Part shown: positions 6,893 through 13,086 of the stretch, one piece after another
Layout of the letters: each line of letters opens with the position of its first letter
Numbering within the stretch: position 1 is the stretch's first letter
DNA from: Anaerolineae bacterium
Lineage (GTDB): Bacteria; Chloroflexota; Anaerolineae; 4572-78; J111
Reading direction: 5' to 3'
Length of the DNA stretch: 15,096 bases
Assembly: GCA_020433785.1 (NCBI GenBank)
Contig: JAGRCC010000665.1
Coordinates: forward strand, 1 to 15,096
Position numbers and translations under genes: made by a program
The notes under the pieces: generated by a model
What the model saw: only the letters and a program-made list of their open reading frames with translations
What the model was told of the DNA's origin: nothing
The model's database searches: none

Positions 6893-6958
6893 GGATAGTT
6901 AGTTAGTTAGTTAGTTGGTTGGTTGGTTGGTTGGTTGGTTGGTGGAAACTAACTATCC
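6893..6958. repeat. TTAG/TTGG microsatellite inside a 12-bp inverted repeat, upstream of the M48 gene
   Basis: Four TTAG units (6899-6914) run directly into seven TTGG units (6915-6942). The tract is bracketed by a perfect inverted repeat: GGATAGTTAGTT at 6893-6904 and AACTAACTATCC at 6947-6958. It begins 28 bp upstream of the M48 protease start codon, so it lies in the promoter region or 5' leader of that gene. Tetranucleotide arrays of this kind are prone to slipped-strand length change. Confidence 0.85.
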
Positions 6959-7008
6959 TCTTTACCATTGTTTGTTAAGTATGTTTAGAAATAGCGTACA
7001 ATTTTTAA

Positions 7009-7055
7009 CCGGATATGACGATACTCTGTTGAGTAGTCATCCCTATTCCATCCGG
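7009..7055. other. Imperfect extended stem-loop between the GH13 and M48 genes
   Basis: Nested complementary segments: CCGGAT (7009-7014) with ATCCGG (7050-7055), ATGAC (7015-7019) with GTCAT (7036-7040), and ACTC (7023-7026) with GAGT (7031-7034) around TGTT. It lies 44 bp after the GH13 stop on the leftward strand. No T-tract follows in that direction, so it is not a standard terminator. It may be a processing or operator structure. Confidence 0.4.
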
Positions 7056-7098
7056 ATAATCTTTTAGTCGCTGAGTCGGTCATGTTTAATGGAAAGCA

Positions 7099-8910
7099 TT
7101 ACTCATCTTGGGAGAAAACCAATACGGTATAAGGGCCGATGCTAATTTCACCGTAGTACGGCAGGCCGTCGGTGTCGCCTTCTTTGGCTTCAACATCAAA
7201 CGACGGATGATTGCTAAAATCATCACAGTAAACATTTGAGTCGCTGTTGAGCCGCGTTTTCCATATCCCGGCTCTGGGAAACCCGATGACGAAATTTTCA
7301 AGCGTTTGATTGGCCATATTTACGACCACCACCACGCTATCGCCAGGGCCGAGTTCGGCCCAACGGTGGAAAGCCAGCAGCTTGGCCTCGTGATCGACGC
7401 GGAAGATATGGAGCTCTTGGCCGCCCAAACCGCGCGTACAGCCCGGTAAGTTGCGCCGCAGCGCAATCAAATCTTTATACAATTGGAGGATGCCGCCTTG
7501 GGCTTCCTCCCGATCCCATTCTAGCGGATCTTGATCGTGAAACCAGCGATCTTCCAGCAGTTCTTGCCCCTGGAACAGCATGGGGATGCCCGGCGCGGTC
7601 AGTACCAAGGCTGCCCCTAATGTTGAACGCTTGCGGGAGAACCAACTCTCCACCTCGCCCGGCCAAATCTCCTCCGGAACCCGCGCCCGGCCGTTAGCGA
7701 CCTCATCGTGCGACTCGGTGTAGATCACCCGGCGATAGCGGTCGAGATCGTAGCGATTATCAATCGCACCGGCTACAGCATCGAGATCGCGAAAGGCATC
7801 GTCATTGGTAATAATCGCGCTGCGAATCGGGTGGACGAACTGCCCATCCCATTGGGCAGTAAAGGCGGCCCCGCCGGCGCCGGTATCTTTCGTGATATAC
7901 TCGTTATTTGGTAATTGTTCGGCAATCAGAATTTTATGGGGGAAACGGGCATGCACTTCGTCATTAATCCACTGCATTAGCCCCCACCCTTCCGGTATAT
8001 CGTTGGCCGGGTTGCCTTCGTTGCCCTCGATATTTTTAATATGAGCGGTTGCATCCCAGCGCAGCCCATCAACGTGATACTCTTCCAGATACATCATCAC
8101 GTTGTCGCGGATGTACTGCCGGACCTCGCCGCGGCCATAGTCGGGCCGGGTGGAGCCCCAAGGGGTGTTGGCTCGATGATCGTTGTAGAAGTAAATGCCG
8201 CCCATTTCATTTTCGCTCCAGCCGTCGAACTGCCACAGATCGATATCGGTCGGGCCGAAGTGGTTGTAAACAACGTCAATAATGACGGCTATACCATGTT
8301 CGTGGGCGGCTTTGACAAATCGCTTGAAGCCATCCGGCCCGCCATAAATGCTCTCGATGGCGAACGGATGCGATGGGTTGTAGCCCCAGGAAAAGTCGCC
8401 GGGAAACTCCGCCACCGGCATCACTTCAATGGCATTGACGCCCAATTCCTGCAAGTAGGGCATTTTTTCGATGGCGCTGTCGAACGTGCCGGGGCCACCT
8501 TCTTCGGTGACGTTAAAGGTGCCAATATGCATTTCATAAATGACCAGTTCGTTGCCGTAGGCCATTTTGAAGTTCTCATCGCCCCAATCAAAGGCGTTGG
8601 GGTCATAGACAATGCTGTTGCCAATCGAGTTGGTCACCTGGCGGGCATACGGATCATTTTTGGCGAAATTACGACCATCGCCGGTGTAGATAATGTATTT
8701 GTATTCATCGCCGAGGTTGGCTTCAGCGACATCGGCCGACCAGTAGCCGTTATTTTCACTGTAAAGGGGAAGCGTGGTTTTTTTCCATTTGTTGAAACTC
8801 CCACTGACATAGACTTTCTTGGCATTGGGCGCCCAAACGCGAAAGCTAATCCCTTGATCGCTAATGATAGCGCCCATCCCGGCAACTTGACTAAATTGAT
8901 TCTTCGACAC
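7099..8910 (-). CDS. GH13 alpha-amylase family enzyme with CBM48 domain, branching-enzyme-like
   Basis: A 603-aa cytoplasmic enzyme with no signal peptide. Residues 12-105 form a CBM48/early-set domain ('ISFRVWAPNAKKVYVSGSFN'). Residues 120-500 are the GH13 barrel with all four conserved regions: I DVVYNH (212-217); II GLRWDA (282-287), nucleophile Asp286; III LIAEQ (328-332), acid/base Glu331; IV ESHDE (399-403), transition-state Asp402. Residues about 505-600 form the C-terminal beta domain. It cleaves or transfers alpha-1,4 glucan. 'ESHDE' and 'MLFQGQE...WFHD.DPLEW' resemble branching enzymes and the amylases annotated alongside them, so glycogen branching or alpha-glucan remodelling is likely; a trehalose-forming hydrolase is less likely. 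The start is a GTG at 8910 with AAAGG about 10 nt upstream; Met12 (GMGAI) is an alternative start that would fit the family's usual N-terminus. It stands 233 bp from the M48 gene and is probably a separate unit. Confidence 0.85.
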   Translation of the reverse strand: MSKNQFSQVAGMGAIISDQGISFRVWAPNAKKVYVSGSFNKWKKTTLPLYSENNGYWSADVAEANLGDEYKYIIYTGDGRNFAKNDPYARQVTNSIGNSIVYDPNAFDWGDENFKMAYGNELVIYEMHIGTFNVTEEGGPGTFDSAIEKMPYLQELGVNAIEVMPVAEFPGDFSWGYNPSHPFAIESIYGGPDGFKRFVKAAHEHGIAVIIDVVYNHFGPTDIDLWQFDGWSENEMGGIYFYNDHRANTPWGSTRPDYGRGEVRQYIRDNVMMYLEEYHVDGLRWDATAHIKNIEGNEGNPANDIPEGWGLMQWINDEVHARFPHKILIAEQLPNNEYITKDTGAGGAAFTAQWDGQFVHPIRSAIITNDDAFRDLDAVAGAIDNRYDLDRYRRVIYTESHDEVANGRARVPEEIWPGEVESWFSRKRSTLGAALVLTAPGIPMLFQGQELLEDRWFHDQDPLEWDREEAQGGILQLYKDLIALRRNLPGCTRGLGGQELHIFRVDHEAKLLAFHRWAELGPGDSVVVVVNMANQTLENFVIGFPRAGIWKTRLNSDSNVYCDDFSNHPSFDVEAKEGDTDGLPYYGEISIGPYTVLVFSQDE

Positions 8911-8955
8911 AGTAGTTTAACCTTTTCTTTGAAGATATTTTGCTCTGAATAGTAG

Positions 8956-9076
8956 TTACGCAGTTCAAAAGGTGACAGTCACTTTTCGCCGAAAATGAAC
9001 GTCCGTTTAAGCCCAAACGAGTCTATTTATCGCGTCTAAGTGACTGTCACCTTGTTCGATACACCCAACTGCGTAA
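8956..9076. repeat. Candidate MITE-like element with double inverted repeats
   Basis: An inner perfect 16-bp inverted repeat (AAGGTGACAGTCACTT at 8969-8984; its complement at 9038-9053) is flanked by an outer perfect 10-bp inverted repeat (TTACGCAGTT at 8956-8965; AACTGCGTAA at 9067-9076). Each inner arm is itself a near palindrome, GTGAC-A-GTCAC. The 53-bp interior has no ORF, only a small TTTTC/GAAAA hairpin (8983-8995). This resembles a non-autonomous transposable or REP-type element. No transposase is nearby, and a target-site duplication is not obvious. Confidence 0.6.
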
Positions 9077-9086
9077 GTCATACTAA

Positions 9087-9127
9087 AAAGCCGAAGCTTG
9101 GCGATAAATGGCTAAGGCTTCGGCTTT
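9087..9127. terminator. GC-rich hairpin, possible terminator
   Basis: Arms AAAGCCGAAGC (9087-9097) and GCTTCGGCTTT (9117-9127) form a perfect 11-bp stem with a 19-nt loop. Leftward it is followed by T5 (9089-9085), rightward by only T3. No gene that clearly needs a terminator reads into it from either side, so it could also be part of a small RNA or a repeat remnant attached to the neighbouring element. Confidence 0.4.
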
Positions 9128-9334
9128 ATCAAAACCGCCCGGCCCAAAAATATCGCTCCGTCATGGATGCTCTAATTGTTTCGGTACGATATGTGAGCTT
9201 TGTATTTATTGGTATCGGGTAGAGTTATTTTACGGTTCCAGCATACACCAGGTTTGCTATGTGAACTATATCCGCCTGAGTAATTTCAAAAAGACAATCG
9301 GATAGTTTTGAACTTATCCGCATGGGTGATACGG
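9128..9334. other. Non-coding stretch before the kinase promoter
   Basis: No gene is supported here; short open frames lack ribosome binding sites and family character. The only structure noted is CGGATA (9299-9304), which can pair with TATCCG (9315-9320). The ATCCG part of the latter (9316-9320) can alternatively pair with CGGAT at 9332-9336, giving two mutually exclusive short hairpins. Confidence 0.4.
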
Positions 9335-9384
9335 ATCTCATACTTTTGAGATGATTTTGAACACGTCCCCCCCGGTAATATAAT
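9335..9384 (+). promoter_or_regulatory. Promoter of the hybrid kinase gene, with C7 spacer tract and upstream dyad
   Basis: A perfect -10 box TATAAT (9379-9384) lies 16 bp from TTGAAC (9357-9362), a 4/6 match to the -35 consensus. The spacer contains an uninterrupted C7 run (9367-9373). Immediately upstream is an 18-bp dyad, ATCTCA-6-TGAGAT (9335-9352), placed where an activator could bind. The transcript would begin near 9391, and the ribosome binding site AAGGAG (9406-9411) sits 8 nt before the ATG at 9420. Confidence 0.65.
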
Positions 9385-9419
9385 TTTGACTCAAGTGGGT
9401 TATTTAAGGAGACGGGCCG

Positions 9420-11624
9420 ATGATAAAAACAGAGTTGGGAACGCCGGATGACCTGGGCTATTTGCGGGAGGAGTCGCTGCAGCCGGTTCTATTTGGGGTG
9501 ATGTTCGCCCTGTATCTGTGGTATGTGGTTTTATTCCGCCCGGTTAATCCGATTGGCGCAACGGCCTGGGGACCGGCCCTGCTGGCGGTCGGGTTGGTGA
9601 TTGCTTTTGTCACCCGCAAACGCAGCGTCTCGATCGCGGCGGCGGCGTTGATCGCCGGCATCGCCGCGGCGAACCTGGCCAATATGTGGCTGCTGGGTAG
9701 TCCGTCGGCGCCGTATCTAATGGCCATTGTGGTTGGTTTGACCGGACTGTTGTTTGGGTTAAGGTCCGTAATAACGGTCACCATTCTGTCTACGGTGGCC
9801 ATTTTGGGGATAGGCGTTTATCACTTGAACCTGCCGCTGTTATCGGAAGAGTTGTTAGCGCCAGTTTTGGTCATTGGCTTGCTGGGGATTTCGTCATCGC
9901 TGACGGTGCGCAATCTGTACCATACGTTGTACTGGGCCTGGGATCGAACCGAGGCGGTCCAGGAAAACGAACGGCAGCTGCTCGATCGCCAGGGTGAGCT
10001 AGCCCGGGCCTTGAAATCATTGGATGTGGCCTACATCCAATTGGAGCGACTGAATTACGATTTGGCCTGGGCCCGCCGGGCAGCGGACGAAGCTCGCTTG
10101 GCGAAACAGCAGTTCGCCGCCAATATCAGCCACGAGCTGCGTACCCCGCTTAATGTAGTTATGGCCTTTAGCGAGATGATGTATCTGTCGCCGGCCAGCT
10201 ATGGCGTGCCGCTACCGCCGCCCTACCGGGGCGATATTCGCGAAATCTATCGCAGCAGCAAGCACCTGCTCCAACTAACTGACGATGTCTTGAGTCTGTC
10301 TCGGCTCGAGGCCAAAGAGATGAAAATTCACCCCGAGTCGACCCGGCTTCAGGAGGTGATTACCGAAGCGGTTAGTGTCATCCGTCCGTTGTTACGGGGC
10401 AAGGGCGTTGAACTCCACACCCAGGTTCCCGATAACCTACCGCCTCTAGAAATCGACCGGGCTAGAGTCAGCCAGGTGCTGCTAAACCTCCTGAACAACG
10501 CCCGGCGGTTCACTGAGCAGGGCCGCATTACCGTTGAGGCAATGGTTAAGGATAATCACGTGGAGGTCATTGTCGCCGATACCGGCACCGGGATTCCGCC
10601 GCAGGCCCTGCACCTGGTCTTCAAAGAATTTCGCCAGCTCGATGGCTCGGTCTCTTTGTACGAACAGGGCAGCGGGCTGGGCTTAGCCATTAGCAAACGT
10701 TTTGTGGAAATGCACGGCGGGCGTATTTGGGTTGAAAGCGAGGGCATTCCCGGCCAAGGCAGCCGCTTTCATTTTACCCTACCTTTCCAGGCGCCGTCTT
10801 ATTTCGATGAACCGCCCATCGAGACCGGCCTGAAAGTCAGAACCCCCACCGACCGCAGCCGAAAGCTGCTGCTGTTGGACCCCGATCCCTACATCGGCCA
10901 CATGATTGAAGACGCCTTGGAGTCGGTCCAAGTCGTACCCGTGGAACGGGGAGCGGATATTGCCCGGCGGGCGCGAGATACCCAAGCCGGGGCTGTCGTG
11001 ATCAATCTGGCTCAAAAGGAACAAGCCTGGCAGCAGCTGCTGCGGCTGCGCGAGCAGCCGCTCGATGGATCACTGCCGGTGATCTTGTGTCCGCTGGTTG
11101 GCCCGACCCAGTTAGGCCAGTCATTGGGGGTTAAAGATTATTTGGTTAAACCGGTCACGCGCTCGGCTTTGATCGATCTGCTGGAGCGGTTGGACCTTAA
11201 CAGCGGCCGTATCCTGGTTGTTGACGATGACCCGCGGATGGGCAATTTATTAGCCCGGCTGCTGCAAACCCACGGCCAGGGCTATGAGATCATTCGGGCC
11301 GGTAACGGCGACGAGGGGTTAACGCTCCTGCGGCAGCAACGCCCCGATTTGGTGCTAATGGATATTAGTATGCCCAAAATGGATGGTTACACCCTGCTGA
11401 CTCATATCAAACAAGAGCCGGATTTGCACAACCTGCCGATTGTGATGATTACGGCTCAAACCGGCACGGTTGAGGAAGAGCGTGAGTTAGGGGGCGGCAC
11501 AATTTTTATTAGCCATGTAGGGGGTTTCAGCAATAATGAGGTCTTAACTTACCTGGGCCATATTGTGCAAGCCTCAACCGCCTTCGTCTTAGGCAACGGC
11601 CGCCAATCGATCCAGCATGGTTAG
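9420..11624 (+). CDS. Membrane hybrid sensor histidine kinase with two C-terminal receiver domains
   Basis: A 734-aa protein. Residues about 20-170 hold five or six membrane helices without a large extracytoplasmic loop, so the sensor is probably the membrane bundle itself. A coiled coil (about 178-228) leads to the DHp domain with phospho-acceptor His238 in SHELRTPLN. The HATPase domain has an N box with Asn356 and Asn360, G1 DTGTGIP (387-393) and G2 GSGLGLAI (417-424), so it looks active. Two receiver folds follow. REC1 (about 482-590) keeps DPDP near 487-490 and Lys577 but has Asn529 (VVINLA) where the phospho-Asp should be. REC2 (about 597-715) has Asp648 in LVLMDISMPKMDG but lacks the usual Lys-Pro after the fourth strand, reading IFISHVGGFS instead. 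REC1 is therefore probably a docking module and REC2 the phosphate acceptor. The 3' end overlaps the convergent response regulator gene by 36 bp. The signal sensed is unknown. Confidence 0.93.
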   Translation: MIKTELGTPDDLGYLREESLQPVLFGVMFALYLWYVVLFRPVNPIGATAWGPALLAVGLVIAFVTRKRSVSIAAAALIAGIAAANLANMWLLGSPSAPYLMAIVVGLTGLLFGLRSVITVTILSTVAILGIGVYHLNLPLLSEELLAPVLVIGLLGISSSLTVRNLYHTLYWAWDRTEAVQENERQLLDRQGELARALKSLDVAYIQLERLNYDLAWARRAADEARLAKQQFAANISHELRTPLNVVMAFSEMMYLSPASYGVPLPPPYRGDIREIYRSSKHLLQLTDDVLSLSRLEAKEMKIHPESTRLQEVITEAVSVIRPLLRGKGVELHTQVPDNLPPLEIDRARVSQVLLNLLNNARRFTEQGRITVEAMVKDNHVEVIVADTGTGIPPQALHLVFKEFRQLDGSVSLYEQGSGLGLAISKRFVEMHGGRIWVESEGIPGQGSRFHFTLPFQAPSYFDEPPIETGLKVRTPTDRSRKLLLLDPDPYIGHMIEDALESVQVVPVERGADIARRARDTQAGAVVINLAQKEQAWQQLLRLREQPLDGSLPVILCPLVGPTQLGQSLGVKDYLVKPVTRSALIDLLERLDLNSGRILVVDDDPRMGNLLARLLQTHGQGYEIIRAGNGDEGLTLLRQQRPDLVLMDISMPKMDGYTLLTHIKQEPDLHNLPIVMITAQTGTVEEERELGGGTIFISHVGGFSNNEVLTYLGHIVQASTAFVLGNGRQSIQHG

Positions 11625-12773
11625 CAGGTCGGTCTGGACAACGGGCTTGCGCAAGTAAGCGGCGGCGCCCAATGAGTGGGCCAGGGTGGGGTCTTGCAGC
11701 ACCGAGCAGATCACAACCGGTATCTCCTTAGTGCGGGTATGGCGTTTGAGAGCGTGGAGAATTTCCCAGCCGTCCTGGCCCGGAATCATTACATCGAGCG
11801 TAATGATCGACGGTTGTACCTCTTGAGCCAGTTGGATGGCTTCAGCCCCGGTGGTGGCGCTGATCACCCGATAATTATAGCCAACCAAATAGCGACGAAA
11901 GGCGTTAATGACGCCTTCGTTATCTTCAACCACCAGCAGCGTTTTCTCCACATTGGCCGGAAATTTGAACTGCCAGACATAGTGCCGCCGGTCTAATTTT
12001 TCGGTTGACCACGTCCCCCCCAGCAGTTTAACCAAATGATAAATCGATCCGGGTTGCTGCGGCGCCGGCTCGGCCGGATGGGTTTGGTCGGTTTTAGCGG
12101 TTATTTCCACGATAACTGCCGATTTATGATGACTGGCGTGTAGGTGAACTTCGCGGTTGTGGGGCTGGCTAATCAGACAGCTTAAGCTGTTGAGGAAAAC
12201 CTGGCGGAGGACGGTGCGGCTGCCGTAGATGAGAGGCAGACTCTCCGGCAAATCAACCGTGAGAGAAACGTGATGCTGCTCGGCCAAAAGCTCGATGATC
12301 TCTAACGTGCCTTTCAGCGCTTCCAGTGGATCGATGGCCCGCCGCCGGGCGCGAAATCGTTCCAATTCATCCTCAAGATGGTCATTCGACTCGGGCGGGG
12401 GTTGCTTCGCCGGCACTTTCTCGTGCAGGATGCTGGCCAACATCTCCGTGGCCTTCTGCTGCTGCCGGAAAAATTGACGCCGGCTATAACCCAACTCCTG
12501 CATAATATCCGGCAAAGGGCGTTCTTCGATGTAACGATAAACCAGCAGTAGATAATATTCAGCCCGCGAGGTTCCGGTGTTCGACGCCGCGGGCGGGTGC
12601 AGTTCTTCGATACTCTCCAGTAGCAGGCGATGCAATCGCTGGGCTTGTTTAATACTTTCTGACTCCTCCGGCCAATACAGCCGGGCCAGCGGCTGTTTCT
12701 CTAGGTAGCCATAATCATACAGATGATTAAGCGCATCCCTGACCTGTTGGAAAAAATCAGTTTCGGTGGACAT
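11589..12773 (-). CDS. Response regulator with N-terminal HTH-like domain and ATPase-like remnant
   Basis: The start at 12773 (394 aa) is preferred because AAAGGAGA lies about 8 nt upstream; in-frame codons back to 12866 run across the likely promoter. Residues 1-112 are helical: 'VRDALNHLYDYGYLEKQPLARLYW' followed by 'RYIEERPLPDIMQELGYSRRQFFRQQQKATEML' (about 79-112), which reads like a sigma-region-4-type helix-turn-helix; I recall this module as common at the N-termini of Chloroflexota regulators. Residues about 146-272 resemble a HATPase fold (strand 'VSLTVDLPESLPLIYGSRTVLRQVFLNSL', 'KLLGGTWSTEK') but lack the N box and glycine boxes, so ATP binding is unlikely. Residues 277-394 are a complete receiver: acidic pair ED in 'LLVVEDNEG', phospho-Asp327 in ITLDVMIPGQDG, Lys376 in YLRKPV. 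It is probably the partner of the convergent hybrid kinase and may bind DNA through its N-terminus. It lies divergent from the sugar transporter genes. Confidence 0.85.
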   Translation of the reverse strand: MSTETDFFQQVRDALNHLYDYGYLEKQPLARLYWPEESESIKQAQRLHRLLLESIEELHPPAASNTGTSRAEYYLLLVYRYIEERPLPDIMQELGYSRRQFFRQQQKATEMLASILHEKVPAKQPPPESNDHLEDELERFRARRRAIDPLEALKGTLEIIELLAEQHHVSLTVDLPESLPLIYGSRTVLRQVFLNSLSCLISQPHNREVHLHASHHKSAVIVEITAKTDQTHPAEPAPQQPGSIYHLVKLLGGTWSTEKLDRRHYVWQFKFPANVEKTLLVVEDNEGVINAFRRYLVGYNYRVISATTGAEAIQLAQEVQPSIITLDVMIPGQDGWEILHALKRHTRTKEIPVVICSVLQDPTLAHSLGAAAYLRKPVVQTDLLTMLDRLAAVA

Positions 12774-12799
12774 ATGTATCTCTCCTTTGAGTTTCTCCA

Positions 12800-12861
12800 C
12801 ACTGGTCATTATAGCACAATCGGGTGCCAGAAAAAACTTGGCACTATCGTGGCACTGGTCA
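12800..12861. repeat. 9-bp direct repeats flanking an inverted repeat in the regulator promoter region
   Basis: CACTGGTCA occurs at 12800-12808 and 12853-12861. Between them GTGCCA and TGGCAC form a short inverted pair around GAAAAAACT, and TGGCAC recurs just before the second direct repeat. The left copy ends at the -10 box of the regulator promoter, so these may be operator half-sites, perhaps autoregulatory. Confidence 0.35.
12808..12816 (-). promoter_or_regulatory. Extended -10 promoter of the response regulator gene
   Basis: Reading leftward, TGC-TATAAT (12816-12808) gives a perfect -10 with the TGn extension. The position 17 bp upstream has only a T-rich hexamer, so the extended -10 would carry recognition. 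The start codon is 35 bp downstream, leaving room for a short leader with the AAAGGAGA site. Confidence 0.6.
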
Positions 12862-13086
12862 GGCATAAATCGATTGAACCAAACCTTAATTCATGTTACG
12901 ATTTAATCGAATTAATCGAACAGTCAAGTTGGTGGCCACCCGCGACTCTTCGGCACATAAATGGCTTGTTAAAGTTCAATCATCCCCGCCGATTTCAAAA
13001 ACAGAATTAATACCGATCAGGGCGGATCAGTTAATGTCAAATTTCTTTTCAATGTTGCAAAGATTACCCATAGTTGGAGGAGTAAA
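12862..13086 (+). promoter_or_regulatory. Upstream region of the sugar transporter operon
   Basis: A divergent intergenic region with no gene. It contains the near-tandem repeat TTAATCGA-ATTAATCGA (12903-12919), a perfect 10-bp palindrome GGTGGCCACC (12931-12940), and two GATCAG copies separated by a few bases near 13015-13030. Any of these could be regulator sites. I cannot name a convincing -35/-10 pair. GGAGGAG, 4 nt before the ATG at 13087, is a strong ribosome binding site. Confidence 0.4.

Noticed and set aside
6899..6942. CRISPR array or telomere-like repeat
   Set aside because: The unit is only 4 bp with no spacers, so it is a simple microsatellite.
8041..8952. A 303-codon open frame on the + strand opposite the GH13 gene
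   Set aside because: It is antisense to a gene with all four GH13 catalytic motifs, lacks a ribosome binding site, and its composition is that expected from the complement of GC-rich coding sequence.
12774..12866. N-terminal extension of the response regulator to an ATG at 12866
   Set aside because: The 31 extra codons cross the extended -10 promoter and the AAAGGAGA ribosome binding site, which point to the ATG at 12773.
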